From NCBI GenBank assembly GCA_028279945.1, contig JANQMT010000180.1, positions 1 to 23,542 on the forward strand: 23,542 nucleotides of DNA. The letters are read 5' to 3'. The DNA comes from JAKSCF01 sp028279945 (GTDB lineage: Bacteria; Bacillota; Clostridia; Peptostreptococcales; JAAYPU01). This document shows positions 1 through 8,921 of this stretch, in pieces. The translations under genes were made by a program, and so were the position numbers. The notes under the pieces were generated by a model. That model was not told the origin of the DNA and ran no database searches. It saw nothing but the letters and a program-made list of their open reading frames with translations. Every line of letters starts with the position of its first letter. Position 1 is the stretch's first letter.

Positions 1-59
1 GATGAATCAATCAAATAAAGTACGGTCAAATAATGTTCATATGAAGGAGGAATTTTAAG

Positions 60-1148
60 ATGGAGAGAGTATATAATTTTTCTGCCGGACCTTCAATGCT
101 TCCGGCAGTAATATTAGAAAATGCAGCAAAGGAGTTAACCAATTATCAAGATTGCGGCATGTCTGTTATGGAAATGAGCCATCGTTCCAATGTGTTTAAT
201 GAAATCATAACAGAGGCAGAAAGTTTATTAAAAGAAATAATGAATATACCACAAAATTACAAAGTGCTGTTTCTGCAAGGCGGTGCATCAAGCCAGTTTT
301 CAATGATACCGTTAAACCTTTTTAGGCATACTAAGAAAGCAGATTATATTGTAACCGGATCATGGTCCAAAAAAGCTGTTTCGGAAGCTAAAAGATATGG
401 AATTGTTAATGTGGTTGCATCATCAGAAGAAAAGATGTTCTCCTATATACCTAAAGTTGCCCCTAAAGCATTTACAAGAGATGCAGATTATTGCCATATC
501 ACTTCCAACAATACGATATATGGAACAAGATATACTGCTTTACCTGAAACCGGAGATGTACCAATAGTGGCGGATATGTCATCCAATATTCTTTCAGAAG
601 TATGTGATGTTTCTAAATATGGTTTGATTTATGCCGGTGCGCAAAAAAATGTTGGACCTTCCGGTGTTACAATCGTTATTATACGCGAAGATTTAATAGG
701 GCATGCAATGGATTTTACACCCACAATGTTTGATTATAAAATTCACGCAGATAACCATTCATTGTATAACACACCACCAACTTTTGGGATATATATGGCC
801 AAATTGATGTTTGAATGGGTTAAAAATCAAGGCGGGGTTAAAAAAGTGCAAGAAAATAATGCGTATAAAGCTTCGTTACTTTACGACTTTATTGACAACA
901 GTCGTTTATTCAGCAACCCGGTTAATCAAGAAGATAGGTCTTTGATGAATGTTACTTTTGTTACCGGCTATGAAGCATTAGATGAAAAATTTATATCAGA
1001 AGCTAAAGCATTAGGATTGGTTAATCTAAAAGGGCATAGAAGCGTAGGTGGTATGCGAGCAAGTATCTACAATGCTATGCCGACCAGTGGGGTAGAAAAG
1101 CTTGTCACATTTATGAAAAATTTTGAAACAAAACAAACAATAATTTAA
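60..1148 (+). CDS. serC: Phosphoserine aminotransferase
   Basis: This PLP enzyme transfers an amino group from glutamate to 3-phosphohydroxypyruvate, giving 3-phosphoserine in cytosolic serine synthesis. The 362-residue protein has the family's usual length and begins with the typical YNFSAGPSMLP motif. The PLP lysine is Lys196, in the stretch AGAQKNVGPSG. Further family signatures are GGASSQF near residue 75 and GHRSVGGMRASIYNAMP near the C-terminus. The ATG at 60 follows an AAGGAGG site at 44-50. It lies 15 bp before glyA, which suggests one transcript feeding serine into the glycine pathway. The usual partners serA and serB are not in the window. The promoter is not visible in the 59 bases before the start. 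Confidence 0.97.
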   Translation: MERVYNFSAGPSMLPAVILENAAKELTNYQDCGMSVMEMSHRSNVFNEIITEAESLLKEIMNIPQNYKVLFLQGGASSQFSMIPLNLFRHTKKADYIVTGSWSKKAVSEAKRYGIVNVVASSEEKMFSYIPKVAPKAFTRDADYCHITSNNTIYGTRYTALPETGDVPIVADMSSNILSEVCDVSKYGLIYAGAQKNVGPSGVTIVIIREDLIGHAMDFTPTMFDYKIHADNHSLYNTPPTFGIYMAKLMFEWVKNQGGVKKVQENNAYKASLLYDFIDNSRLFSNPVNQEDRSLMNVTFVTGYEALDEKFISEAKALGLVNLKGHRSVGGMRASIYNAMPTSGVEKLVTFMKNFETKQTII

Positions 1149-1163
1149 AGAGGGAGTCATACA

Positions 1164-2405
1164 ATGAATTTTAAAAATTTAGAAAAGTTTGATCCTAAAA
1201 TAGCTCAAACTATTAAAGATGAAATGCATAGGCAAGAAAGTAAAATTGAGTTGATAGCATCTGAAAACTTTACCAGTTATTCAGTAATGGAAGCTATGGG
1301 GAGTGCAATGACCAACAAATATGCTGAAGGATATCCCGGCAAAAGATATTATGGTGGTTGTGAGTATGTAGATATTGCGGAAGATTTAGCAAGGGAACGA
1401 TTGAAAAAACTTTTTAATGCTGAATATGTAAATGTTCAGCCTCATTCAGGTTCCAATGCAAATATTGGGGTATATTTTGCAATGCTTAAAGTCGGGGATA
1501 CTGTAATGGGAATGGATTTATCAAATGGCGGACATCTGACACACGGAAGTCCTGTAAGCATTTCCGGAGTAAATTATAATTTTGTCTCTTATGGGGTAAA
1601 CCCTGAGACACAAATGATCGATTTTGATCAGGTAAGAAAGCTTGCAAAAGAATGCAAACCTAAAATGATCGTTGCAGGGTACAGTGCATATCCAAGAATC
1701 ATCGATACCAAAAGGTTCAGAGAAATTGCAGATGAAGTAGGGGCATACTTAATGGTGGATATGGCGCATTATGCAGGATTGGTTGCAGCTGGGCTCCATC
1801 CAAATCCTTGTGAAGATGCTCACTTTGTGACGACAACGACCCATAAAACATTAAGAGGACCTCGCGGCGGGGCTATTCTTTGCAAAGAAGAATTCGGAAA
1901 GAAAATTGACAAAGCAATTTTCCCCGGGATTCAAGGCGGACCATTAATGCATGTCATTGCTGCTAAAGCAGTATGTTTTGAAGAAGCCCTAACCGAAGAA
2001 TTCAAAGCATATCAGAAACAAGTATTAATAAATGCTAGGATTTTAGCGGATGAGTTAATGAAACTTGGGATTAAGCTGGTTTCAAATGGGACAGAAAATC
2101 ATTTAATCTTGATAGATTTAACCAATAAAGGGCTTACAGGAAAAGAAGTAGAAAAGATTCTTGACGAAAGCGGGATTACTACCAATAAAAACACAGTACC
2201 AAATGATCCAAACGGACCATTTGTAACGAGTGGTATTCGATTAGGTGCTTCAGCAGCGACAACAAGAGGCTTTAAAGAAGCTGAAATGAAAAAAGTGGCA
2301 GAAATCATTGCTTTAGTTATTGATAATCTTCACAATGAAGCGTCACTTAAAAAAGCTGCAGAAATGGTTTCGAAACTTTGTAAGGATTTTCCACTGTATC
2401 AATAA
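1164..2405 (+). CDS. glyA: Serine hydroxymethyltransferase
   Basis: The enzyme interconverts serine plus tetrahydrofolate with glycine plus 5,10-methylene-tetrahydrofolate, using PLP in the cytosol. Its 413 residues match bacterial GlyA. Visible signatures are the N-terminal ELIASENFTS motif, the EGYPGKRYYGG motif, and the PLP lysine Lys228 in TTTTHKTLRGPRGG. The ATG at 1164 has a GGGAG ribosome binding site about 7 bases upstream. It sits between serC and the glycine cleavage genes, so both reactions that produce methylene-THF from serine carbons (GlyA and the cleavage system) are made together. The direction in the cell cannot be read from sequence; it could work towards serine if the cleavage system runs as glycine synthase. 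Confidence 0.98.
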   Translation: MNFKNLEKFDPKIAQTIKDEMHRQESKIELIASENFTSYSVMEAMGSAMTNKYAEGYPGKRYYGGCEYVDIAEDLARERLKKLFNAEYVNVQPHSGSNANIGVYFAMLKVGDTVMGMDLSNGGHLTHGSPVSISGVNYNFVSYGVNPETQMIDFDQVRKLAKECKPKMIVAGYSAYPRIIDTKRFREIADEVGAYLMVDMAHYAGLVAAGLHPNPCEDAHFVTTTTHKTLRGPRGGAILCKEEFGKKIDKAIFPGIQGGPLMHVIAAKAVCFEEALTEEFKAYQKQVLINARILADELMKLGIKLVSNGTENHLILIDLTNKGLTGKEVEKILDESGITTNKNTVPNDPNGPFVTSGIRLGASAATTRGFKEAEMKKVAEIIALVIDNLHNEASLKKAAEMVSKLCKDFPLYQ

Positions 2406-2464
2406 AAATAGTTAACCTGCTCATTGTAATTTAATGTCATTCAAAATATAAAGGAGGGTTAAAT

Positions 2465-3571
2465 GTGGAAGCACTAAGAAAAACATCCTTGTATGACGAA
2501 CACAAACAAAATGGCGGAAAAATCGTCGACTTTTCAGGCTGGGCGCTGCCGGTAGAATATGAAGGTATCATAACTGAACATGAAGCGGTAAGAAACACTG
2601 CAGGCGTTTTTGATGTATCACATATGGGAGAAGTAGAGGTCAAAGGCAATCAAGCCTTTGACTTTGTCCAAAATCTTATTACAAATGATATTTCGGTTCT
2701 AAATGATAATCAGACCCTATATACCTTTATGTGTTACCCAAACGGTGGTATTGTGGATGACCTTTTGGTATATAAGTTCTCAAGCGATCATTATTTATTT
2801 GTCATCAATGCAAGCAATATTGAAAAAGACTTCCAATGGATGAAAGATAATAAAAATTCTTACGAAGTAGAAATTATAAATATTTCTGATGATATATCGG
2901 AAATAGCGATACAAGGCCCAAAAGCCGAAGAAATATTACAAGAGTTAGCCAACACCTGTCTTTCTGAGATAAAGTTTTTTGCTTTTAAAGAAAAAGCAAA
3001 TATTGCGGGAGTCAGTTGTCTCATCTCAAGAACGGGATATACAGGAGAAGACGGTTTTGAAATATATCTGAAAAATCAAGATGCACCAAAAGTTTGGAAG
3101 ACGTTAATCCAATCAGGTAAGAAAAAGGGTATAAAGCCTGCTGGGTTAGGGGCTCGAGATACATTGAGATTTGAAGCGGGGTTACCGTTATACGGCAATG
3201 AACTTTCACAAGACATTACACCTTTAGAAGCAGGGCTGGGATTTTTTGTAAAGCTCGATAAACCTAACTTTATTGGGAAAGAAGCCTTAAAAAGTCAGAA
3301 AGAAGAAGGGTTGAAAAGAAAAATTGTAGGGTTTAAAATGGAAGAAAAAGGGATACCCAGACATGGATATGAAGTTTTATGGGATGGAAAAAAGATAGGG
3401 GTTGTAACCACCGGATATTTTGCGCCAACATTAAAGAAAAATATTGGTTTTGCAATGGTTGATATTGATTTTACTGCAATAGGGACACCCATTGAAATAA
3501 AGGTAAGAAAGAGAATGTTAAAAGCAATAGTAACCAACAAAAAATTTTACGATAAAAAATATAAAAAATAA
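2465..3571 (+). CDS. gcvT: Glycine cleavage system T protein (aminomethyltransferase)
   Basis: GcvT takes the aminomethyl group from lipoylated GcvH, releases ammonia and forms 5,10-methylene-THF. The 368 residues match the family. FSGWALPVEY is at 23-32, SHMGE at 52-56, and GGIVDDLLVY carries the conserved Asp pair 98-99; the C-terminal GcvT barrel domain follows. The start is a GTG at 2465, placed 6 bases after a strong AAGGAGGG at 2451-2458. An ATG overlaps it at 2463, but that frame stops after four codons, so it is either fortuitous or slightly lowers initiation. The 59-base gap after glyA shows no terminator, and gcvH follows 14 bases later. Confidence 0.97.
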   Translation: MEALRKTSLYDEHKQNGGKIVDFSGWALPVEYEGIITEHEAVRNTAGVFDVSHMGEVEVKGNQAFDFVQNLITNDISVLNDNQTLYTFMCYPNGGIVDDLLVYKFSSDHYLFVINASNIEKDFQWMKDNKNSYEVEIINISDDISEIAIQGPKAEEILQELANTCLSEIKFFAFKEKANIAGVSCLISRTGYTGEDGFEIYLKNQDAPKVWKTLIQSGKKKGIKPAGLGARDTLRFEAGLPLYGNELSQDITPLEAGLGFFVKLDKPNFIGKEALKSQKEEGLKRKIVGFKMEEKGIPRHGYEVLWDGKKIGVVTTGYFAPTLKKNIGFAMVDIDFTAIGTPIEIKVRKRMLKAIVTNKKFYDKKYKK

Positions 3572-3585
3572 TTGGGAGGAAAAAA

Positions 3586-3969
3586 ATGAAAACAATAACC
3601 GGACTTTATTATTCCAATGATCATGAGTGGGTGAATACAGAAGGCGGTAAAGCCTATATTGGAATTACGGACTATGCTCAAAAAGCGCTTGGCGACATTG
3701 TGTATGTTGAGTTACCGGAGGTGGATGAAGCATTCAACACAGGAGATACTTTTGGCGTCGTTGAATCTGTAAAAGCAGCGGTGGATATGTATATGCCTAT
3801 TTCAGGAACAATACTCGAAGTCAATGAAGCATTAGAAGATGCGCCTGAACTGGTGAACAGTGATCCATACAACAGCTGGATTATATCCATAGTAATATCT
3901 GATGAATCTGAGCTTCTAAAACTAATGAGCGAAAAGGAATATATAGAGCTTTGCAGTAAGGAGGATTAA
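3586..3969 (+). CDS. gcvH: Glycine cleavage system H protein (lipoyl carrier)
   Basis: GcvH is the small swinging-arm carrier that shuttles aminomethyl groups between the P, T and L proteins. The 127-residue length is standard. The lipoylation lysine is Lys63 in the signature VVESVKAAVDMYMP. The N-terminal YYSNDHEWV motif is also typical. It is the only lipoyl-accepting protein in the window, so it is the obvious target of the lipB and lipA products made downstream. A GGGAGGA site precedes the ATG, and a further AGGAGG inside its last codons serves gcvPA, which begins one base after the stop. Confidence 0.97.
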   Translation: MKTITGLYYSNDHEWVNTEGGKAYIGITDYAQKALGDIVYVELPEVDEAFNTGDTFGVVESVKAAVDMYMPISGTILEVNEALEDAPELVNSDPYNSWIISIVISDESELLKLMSEKEYIELCSKED

Positions 3970-3970
3970 T

Positions 3971-5314
3971 ATGAATAGGTACATACCTAATACTCAAGAA
4001 GATGAAAAGAGAATGCTCAAGAGCATCGGAAAAGAAGCAGTAGAAGACCTATTCAGAGATATTCCTAATGAGCTTAGATTGGATAGGGAACTTCGACTAC
4101 CTGAAGGACTGTCAGAAATAGAATTGTCAAGACATATGAATGAGCTTGCCAATAAGAATAAAGGGCTTGACCAGATGACGTGTTTTTTAGGAGCAGGAGC
4201 TTATGATCATTATATACCTTCAATAGTGAAACACTTAGCATCTCGGTCAGAGTTTTATACATCATATACCCCTTATCAGCCTGAAATCAGTCAAGGAACG
4301 CTTCAAATCATATTTGAATATCAAACGATGATTTGTAATTTAACCGGGATGGATGTAACCAATGCTTCAGTCTATGATGGTCCTACAGCCTGCGCAGAAG
4401 GTGCAATGATGGCGGTTGTAAGCACAAGAAGAAAATCCATTGTTGTATCTAAAACAGTACATCCCGAAGTTAGGAAGGTATTGAGCACTTATATGAAACT
4501 AAAAGATATTGAAGTGATTGAAGTCGATATGTGTGAAGGGGTTACAGATATTGAAAAATTAAAATCATCTGTTGATAAAAATACTGCCGGTGTTATTGTT
4601 CAAAATCCAAACTTCTTTGGTATTATTGAAAACCTATCGGAAGTAGAAAAAATAGCCCATGACAATAAAGCACAGTTTATCGCTTATGTAGATCCTATTT
4701 CCCTTGGTGTACTTAAAAATCCCGGTGACTTAGGTGCCGATATCGCAGTAGGGGAAGGCCAATCTTTAGGAAACAGCTTGAATTTTGGAGGACCGTATCT
4801 TGGATTTATAGCAGCCAACTCAAAATTAGTCAGAAAAATGCCGGGAAGAATTGTAGGTCAATCTGAGGATGCCGATGGTAAACGAGCATTTGTCTTGACC
4901 TTGCAAGCCAGAGAGCAGCATATAAGAAGAGATAAAGCAACCTCCAATATATGTTCAAACCAAGGTTTAAACGCTCTTATGGCAGCTATTTATCTCATAA
5001 CAATGGGAAAAAAAGGCATTAGAGAAACAGCCCTGCAAAGTACTCAAAAAGCACATTATGCTTTTAATGAGATGGTTAAGCATGGTAAATATAAGCCGCT
5101 GTTTAATCAACCTTTTTTCAAAGAATTTGCAGTAACAAGTAACACGGATAGTCAATTGGTTAATAAAAAACTACTTGATCATAACATTCTTGGAGGTTAT
5201 GAAATCCAAAAAGCTTATCCTGCATTTAAGAATGCTTTGCTATGGTGTGTCACAGAGAAAAGAACAAAAGAAGAAATCGATCAATTGGTCTCTGTTATGG
5301 AGGTGCTGTCATGA
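3971..5314 (+). CDS. gcvPA: Glycine dehydrogenase (decarboxylating) subunit 1
   Basis: This is the N-terminal half of the P protein, which decarboxylates glycine and loads the aminomethyl group on GcvH. In many Firmicutes and archaea P is an alpha2-beta2 enzyme; this 447-residue alpha subunit has the PLP-transferase fold without the PLP lysine. Family signatures include YIPNTQEDEKRML at the start, LGAGAYDHYIP near residue 75, YTPYQPEISQGTLQ near 95, and NFGGPYLGF near 270. Its TGA stop overlaps the gcvPB ATG (ATGA, 5311-5314), so the two halves are translationally coupled, as expected for subunits needed in equal amounts. Confidence 0.97.
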   Translation: MNRYIPNTQEDEKRMLKSIGKEAVEDLFRDIPNELRLDRELRLPEGLSEIELSRHMNELANKNKGLDQMTCFLGAGAYDHYIPSIVKHLASRSEFYTSYTPYQPEISQGTLQIIFEYQTMICNLTGMDVTNASVYDGPTACAEGAMMAVVSTRRKSIVVSKTVHPEVRKVLSTYMKLKDIEVIEVDMCEGVTDIEKLKSSVDKNTAGVIVQNPNFFGIIENLSEVEKIAHDNKAQFIAYVDPISLGVLKNPGDLGADIAVGEGQSLGNSLNFGGPYLGFIAANSKLVRKMPGRIVGQSEDADGKRAFVLTLQAREQHIRRDKATSNICSNQGLNALMAAIYLITMGKKGIRETALQSTQKAHYAFNEMVKHGKYKPLFNQPFFKEFAVTSNTDSQLVNKKLLDHNILGGYEIQKAYPAFKNALLWCVTEKRTKEEIDQLVSVMEVLS

Positions 5315-6765
5315 AAGAATATCATTCATTAATATTTGAAATTTCAAAAGAAGGAAGAAAAGCATATACGCTTCCAAAATGTGACGTTGATGAAATAGAA
5401 CTAAGCAGCATAATCCCTAACGAATTTTTAGCTCAAGAGGAAGTGGACTTACCGGAAGTCAGTGAGGTCGATGTTATCAGGCATTTTACATTATTGTCCA
5501 ATAAAAATTACGGTGTGGATACTGGATTTTATCCATTGGGTTCTTGTACGATGAAGTACAATCCAAAGATTAATGAAGATATGTCATCTTTGAATGGGTT
5601 CACCGGTATTCACCCTTTGCAGCCTATAGAAACGGTACAGGGTTCACTTCAGCTGATGCACGGATTGGACACAATGCTGTCAGAAATATCAGGAATGGCG
5701 AGAGTTTCATTACAGCCTGCTGCAGGGGCACATGGTGAACTTACAGGTCTTATGATTATAAAAGCTTATCATGAGAACAGAGGAGATCATAAAAGAACAA
5801 AGATGATTGTACCGGATTCAGCACATGGCACAAATCCATCCAGTGCTGCTGTTGCAGGGTTTGAAATCGTTGAAATAAAATCAAATAAAGATGGAGACGT
5901 TGATCTTGAAAGCTTAAAATCAGCCTTAAATGATGAGGTGGCCGGCTTGATGTTAACGAATCCCAGTACTTTAGGCATCTTTGAGAAAAATATAAGAGCA
6001 ATAGCTGATCTGGTTCATGAAGCTGGCGGATTATTATATTATGATGGTGCTAATATGAATGCTATTATGGGCATTACAAGACCGGGAGATATGGGGTTTG
6101 ATGTGATGCATTTTAATATCCACAAGACTTTATCCACACCTCACGGCGGTGGAGGTCCGGGGAGCGGGCCTGTAGGTGTAAGAGAAGACCTTGTCAAATT
6201 TCTTCCTGTACCTGTGATAGAGAAGAAAGAGGATGCCTATATACTGGACTACGACAGGCCATTATCTATAGGTAAAATCAAAAGCTTCTACGGGCAGTTT
6301 GGGGTATTGGTCAGAGCATATGCTTATGTGGCAACAATGGGGGCAGACGGGCTTAAAAAAGCAAGTGAATTGGCAGTACTGAATGCTAACTATATGATGG
6401 GTCGGCTTAAAGAAGATTATCATTTACCCATTGAAAAAGGATGTATGCACGAATTTGTTTTAGGCGGTATTAAAAACGATGGTGTAGAAATTTTAACCCT
6501 TGATATTGCTAAGAGATTATTGGATTATGGATATCATCCACCAACCATATATTTTCCTTTGATTGTAAAAGAAGCTATGATGATAGAGCCAACTGAAACA
6601 GAGCGTGTAGAAACTTTAGATGCTTTCATAGAGGCATTAATAAAAATTGCCAAAGAAGCTAAAGAAAATCCGGAGTTATTAAAAAATGCACCCTATCATA
6701 CGCCTGTAAGAAGAATTGATGAGGTTAAAGCTGCCAGAAATTTAGTATTAAAATGGGAGCGATAA
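5311..6765 (+). CDS. gcvPB: Glycine dehydrogenase (decarboxylating) subunit 2
   Basis: This is the PLP-bearing C-terminal half of the P protein. I place the start at ATG 5311 (484 residues), not at an upstream in-frame codon, because GGAGG at 5299-5303 is 7 bases before it and MKEYHSLIFE is the usual N-terminus. The PLP lysine is Lys272 in HFNIHKTLSTPHGGGG, followed by the glycine-rich loop GPGSGPVGV. The signature GFYPLGSCTMKYNPK lies near residue 72. It overlaps gcvPA by four bases. A 22-base piece of the DNA around the lysine codon recurs almost exactly at 9935-9956 (see findings). Confidence 0.97.
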   Translation: MKEYHSLIFEISKEGRKAYTLPKCDVDEIELSSIIPNEFLAQEEVDLPEVSEVDVIRHFTLLSNKNYGVDTGFYPLGSCTMKYNPKINEDMSSLNGFTGIHPLQPIETVQGSLQLMHGLDTMLSEISGMARVSLQPAAGAHGELTGLMIIKAYHENRGDHKRTKMIVPDSAHGTNPSSAAVAGFEIVEIKSNKDGDVDLESLKSALNDEVAGLMLTNPSTLGIFEKNIRAIADLVHEAGGLLYYDGANMNAIMGITRPGDMGFDVMHFNIHKTLSTPHGGGGPGSGPVGVREDLVKFLPVPVIEKKEDAYILDYDRPLSIGKIKSFYGQFGVLVRAYAYVATMGADGLKKASELAVLNANYMMGRLKEDYHLPIEKGCMHEFVLGGIKNDGVEILTLDIAKRLLDYGYHPPTIYFPLIVKEAMMIEPTETERVETLDAFIEALIKIAKEAKENPELLKNAPYHTPVRRIDEVKAARNLVLKWER

Positions 6766-6804
6766 AGCTCTATTGATTTACTGAATGATTTAGGAGGTCT
6801 ATAA

Positions 6805-8205
6805 ATGAAAAATGATATAGTCGTATTAGGAGGAGGTCCCGGAGGATATCATGCAGCCATTAGAGGTGCACAACTTGGCGCAAAGGTTACTCTGGTAGAA
6901 AAGGAAAAAATGGGGGGAACCTGTTTAAACTGGGGATGTATTCCTACAAAAGCTTTGTATAAAAGTGCTGAAATCATCCATACATTAAAGCATATCGATG
7001 AATATGGTATTAGTGTTGACGATTATAGTGTAGATGTCTCTAAAATACAGGAAAGAAAGCAAAATATTATCAAACAATTGGAAGCTGGCATCAAGTCGCT
7101 TATGAAAGCTAATAAAATTGAAGTTGTATATGGGGCCGGCCAGTTAAAAGATAAGAATACGGTTTTAGTAAAAGGTGATGGTAAAGAACAAGAAATTGAA
7201 GGGAAAAATATCATCATAGCTACAGGTTCTAAGGTGCTGATTCCGCCTATTGCCGGGGTTGACACTGAAGGGATACTTAAAAGCAAAGAATTATTGAATT
7301 TCAAAGCAATCCCAAAGTGTATGACAGTTATTGGCGGCGGGGTTGTTGGGATTGAATTTGCATCTATTTTTAATGCTTTGGGGTCAAAGGTAACGGTTAT
7401 TACCTTATTTCCTACCATACTTGAGAGAATGGATACGGACATTACCAAGCGTCTTGCCGCATCATTAAAAAAGAAAGGCATTGCCATCCATACCGGCACA
7501 TCAGCAGAAAAAATAGAAAAAAAAGATGGTCGTTTTGCTGTTTTTGCCAAGGGTAAAAAAGGTGAAATCGTATTAGAGAGTGAGCAGGTATTATTGGCAG
7601 CAGGCAGAAAACCCAGTTTTGATGGTCTATCCCTTGAGAATATTGGTATAGAATATGATGAACAAGGTATTAAGGTAAACCATCAATATGAAACCAATGT
7701 TGCAGGTGTTTATGCAATAGGAGATGTAACCGGTAAAACCATGTTAGCACATACTGCATCACATCATGGTATAACAGCTGCAGAAAATATTATGGGGGTT
7801 AAAAGTAAAATTGACCATGATATTGTTCCAAACTGTGTTTTTACGTTTCCGGAGCTGGCCGGTGTAGGATTAACTGAGCAAGAAGCAAAGGACAGCAACA
7901 TCCATTACAATACGAGTAAATTTATGTTTGGTGCAAATGGAAAGGCCCTTACATTAGGTGAAGCTGAAGGGTTGGTTAAAATAATCTCTGATGATAAAGA
8001 TGAAATAATTGGCGTCCATATAATGGGACCTCATGCATCTGATTTGATACATGAAGGAACTCTGGCCATCAGTGCTAAATTGAAAGTTGAGGATATAGCA
8101 AATACAATCCATGCACATCCAACTTTATCAGAAACTTTTGCAGAAACGGTTTTAGGTTTGAAAGGCGAGGCCATACACGCTGTGCCATCTAGGAAAAAAG
8201 GATAA
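6805..8205 (+). CDS. lpdA: Dihydrolipoyl dehydrogenase (L protein)
   Basis: This FAD enzyme reoxidises the dihydrolipoyl arm of GcvH and passes electrons to NAD. The 466 residues are normal. The N-terminal FAD motif GGGPGGYHA is at 9-17, the redox-active disulfide is Cys40/Cys45 in GGTCLNWGCIPTKAL, the second dinucleotide fold has GGGVVGIEFAS near 177, and the catalytic HAHPTLSE is near the C-terminus. AGGAGGT precedes the ATG. Its place between gcvPB and lipB marks it as the glycine cleavage L protein, and no 2-oxo acid dehydrogenase gene is nearby that would share it. Confidence 0.96.
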   Translation: MKNDIVVLGGGPGGYHAAIRGAQLGAKVTLVEKEKMGGTCLNWGCIPTKALYKSAEIIHTLKHIDEYGISVDDYSVDVSKIQERKQNIIKQLEAGIKSLMKANKIEVVYGAGQLKDKNTVLVKGDGKEQEIEGKNIIIATGSKVLIPPIAGVDTEGILKSKELLNFKAIPKCMTVIGGGVVGIEFASIFNALGSKVTVITLFPTILERMDTDITKRLAASLKKKGIAIHTGTSAEKIEKKDGRFAVFAKGKKGEIVLESEQVLLAAGRKPSFDGLSLENIGIEYDEQGIKVNHQYETNVAGVYAIGDVTGKTMLAHTASHHGITAAENIMGVKSKIDHDIVPNCVFTFPELAGVGLTEQEAKDSNIHYNTSKFMFGANGKALTLGEAEGLVKIISDDKDEIIGVHIMGPHASDLIHEGTLAISAKLKVEDIANTIHAHPTLSETFAETVLGLKGEAIHAVPSRKKG

Positions 8206-8237
8206 AAAAAGATGGATGGATTAAGGAGCTGAATCAA

Positions 8238-8873
8238 ATGAACTTAAATGTAATAACATTAGGAAGATGTGAATATGACAAAGCTTTAAAAATTCAGTAT
8301 GATATTTTGGGAAAAAGACAAAATGGTGATATTGAAGATACCTTAATCTTAGTGGAACATCCGCCTGTCATAACTATGGGCAGACGTGCTGTACCATCCA
8401 ATGTCATTGTATCAAAAGAATTTTTAAAGGATAAAGGCATACAGGTCATCAAGACCAATAGGGGTGGAGATGTCACCTATCATGGACCCGGTCAAATTGT
8501 TGGATATACAATTGTAAATTTAAAAGAAAACCGGTTAGGCATAAAAGAGTTTGTAGCAAAATTGGAAGGGATTTTTATTGGTCTGCTGAAGGAGCAATTT
8601 GACATCAAAGCCAAACATGACCTGACGAATACAGGTGTTTGGGTGGCGGATAAGAAAATCACTGCTATTGGATTAGCAGTAAAAAGAGGTGTTACAATGC
8701 ATGGATTTGCATTGAATGTCAATACAAATTTAGATCACTTTCAATATATCATACCCTGTGGTATCCAGGATAAGGGCGTTACTTCTATCCAAAAAATAGT
8801 TGGTCAATCTGTAAACTTAAATGGTATGTCTAAATTAGTAGAAAATTATTTTTTAAAAACTTTTGATCAGTGA
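8238..8873 (+). CDS. lipB: Octanoyl-[ACP]:protein N-octanoyltransferase
   Basis: LipB moves octanoate from acyl carrier protein to the lipoyl domain lysine, the first step of lipoate assembly. The 211-residue protein has the signature RGGDVTYHGPGQIVGY near residue 76, the Lys139-Lys140-Ile segment that carries the catalytic lysine, the MHGFALNVN motif, and the catalytic cysteine Cys174 in IPCGI. The ATG follows AAGGAG at 8223-8228. It is the classical LipB type known from Escherichia coli rather than the LipM/LipL relay of Bacillus subtilis, so octanoyl transfer direct to GcvH is the simplest reading. Confidence 0.95.
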   Translation: MNLNVITLGRCEYDKALKIQYDILGKRQNGDIEDTLILVEHPPVITMGRRAVPSNVIVSKEFLKDKGIQVIKTNRGGDVTYHGPGQIVGYTIVNLKENRLGIKEFVAKLEGIFIGLLKEQFDIKAKHDLTNTGVWVADKKITAIGLAVKRGVTMHGFALNVNTNLDHFQYIIPCGIQDKGVTSIQKIVGQSVNLNGMSKLVENYFLKTFDQ

Positions 8874-8921
8874 AAATGTACAGGCCTCAATAGCTTATGA
8901 AAAATATTTGAAGGTGATAAA

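Noticed and set aside
1..2464. Possible glycine riboswitch before serC or gcvT
   Set aside because: Only 59 bases precede serC, and the other gaps up to gcvT are too short to hold the tandem aptamer; no aptamer pattern is visible. One upstream of the window cannot be excluded.
5242..5310. Longer gcvPB starting upstream inside gcvPA
   Set aside because: The added residues are basic and unconserved, and the strong ribosome site fits ATG 5311 with the ATGA overlap.
7023..7550. 175-codon open frame on the - strand inside lpdA
   Set aside because: It lies wholly within a clear coding gene, its protein has no recognisable motif, and composition fits a shadow frame of the dehydrogenase.
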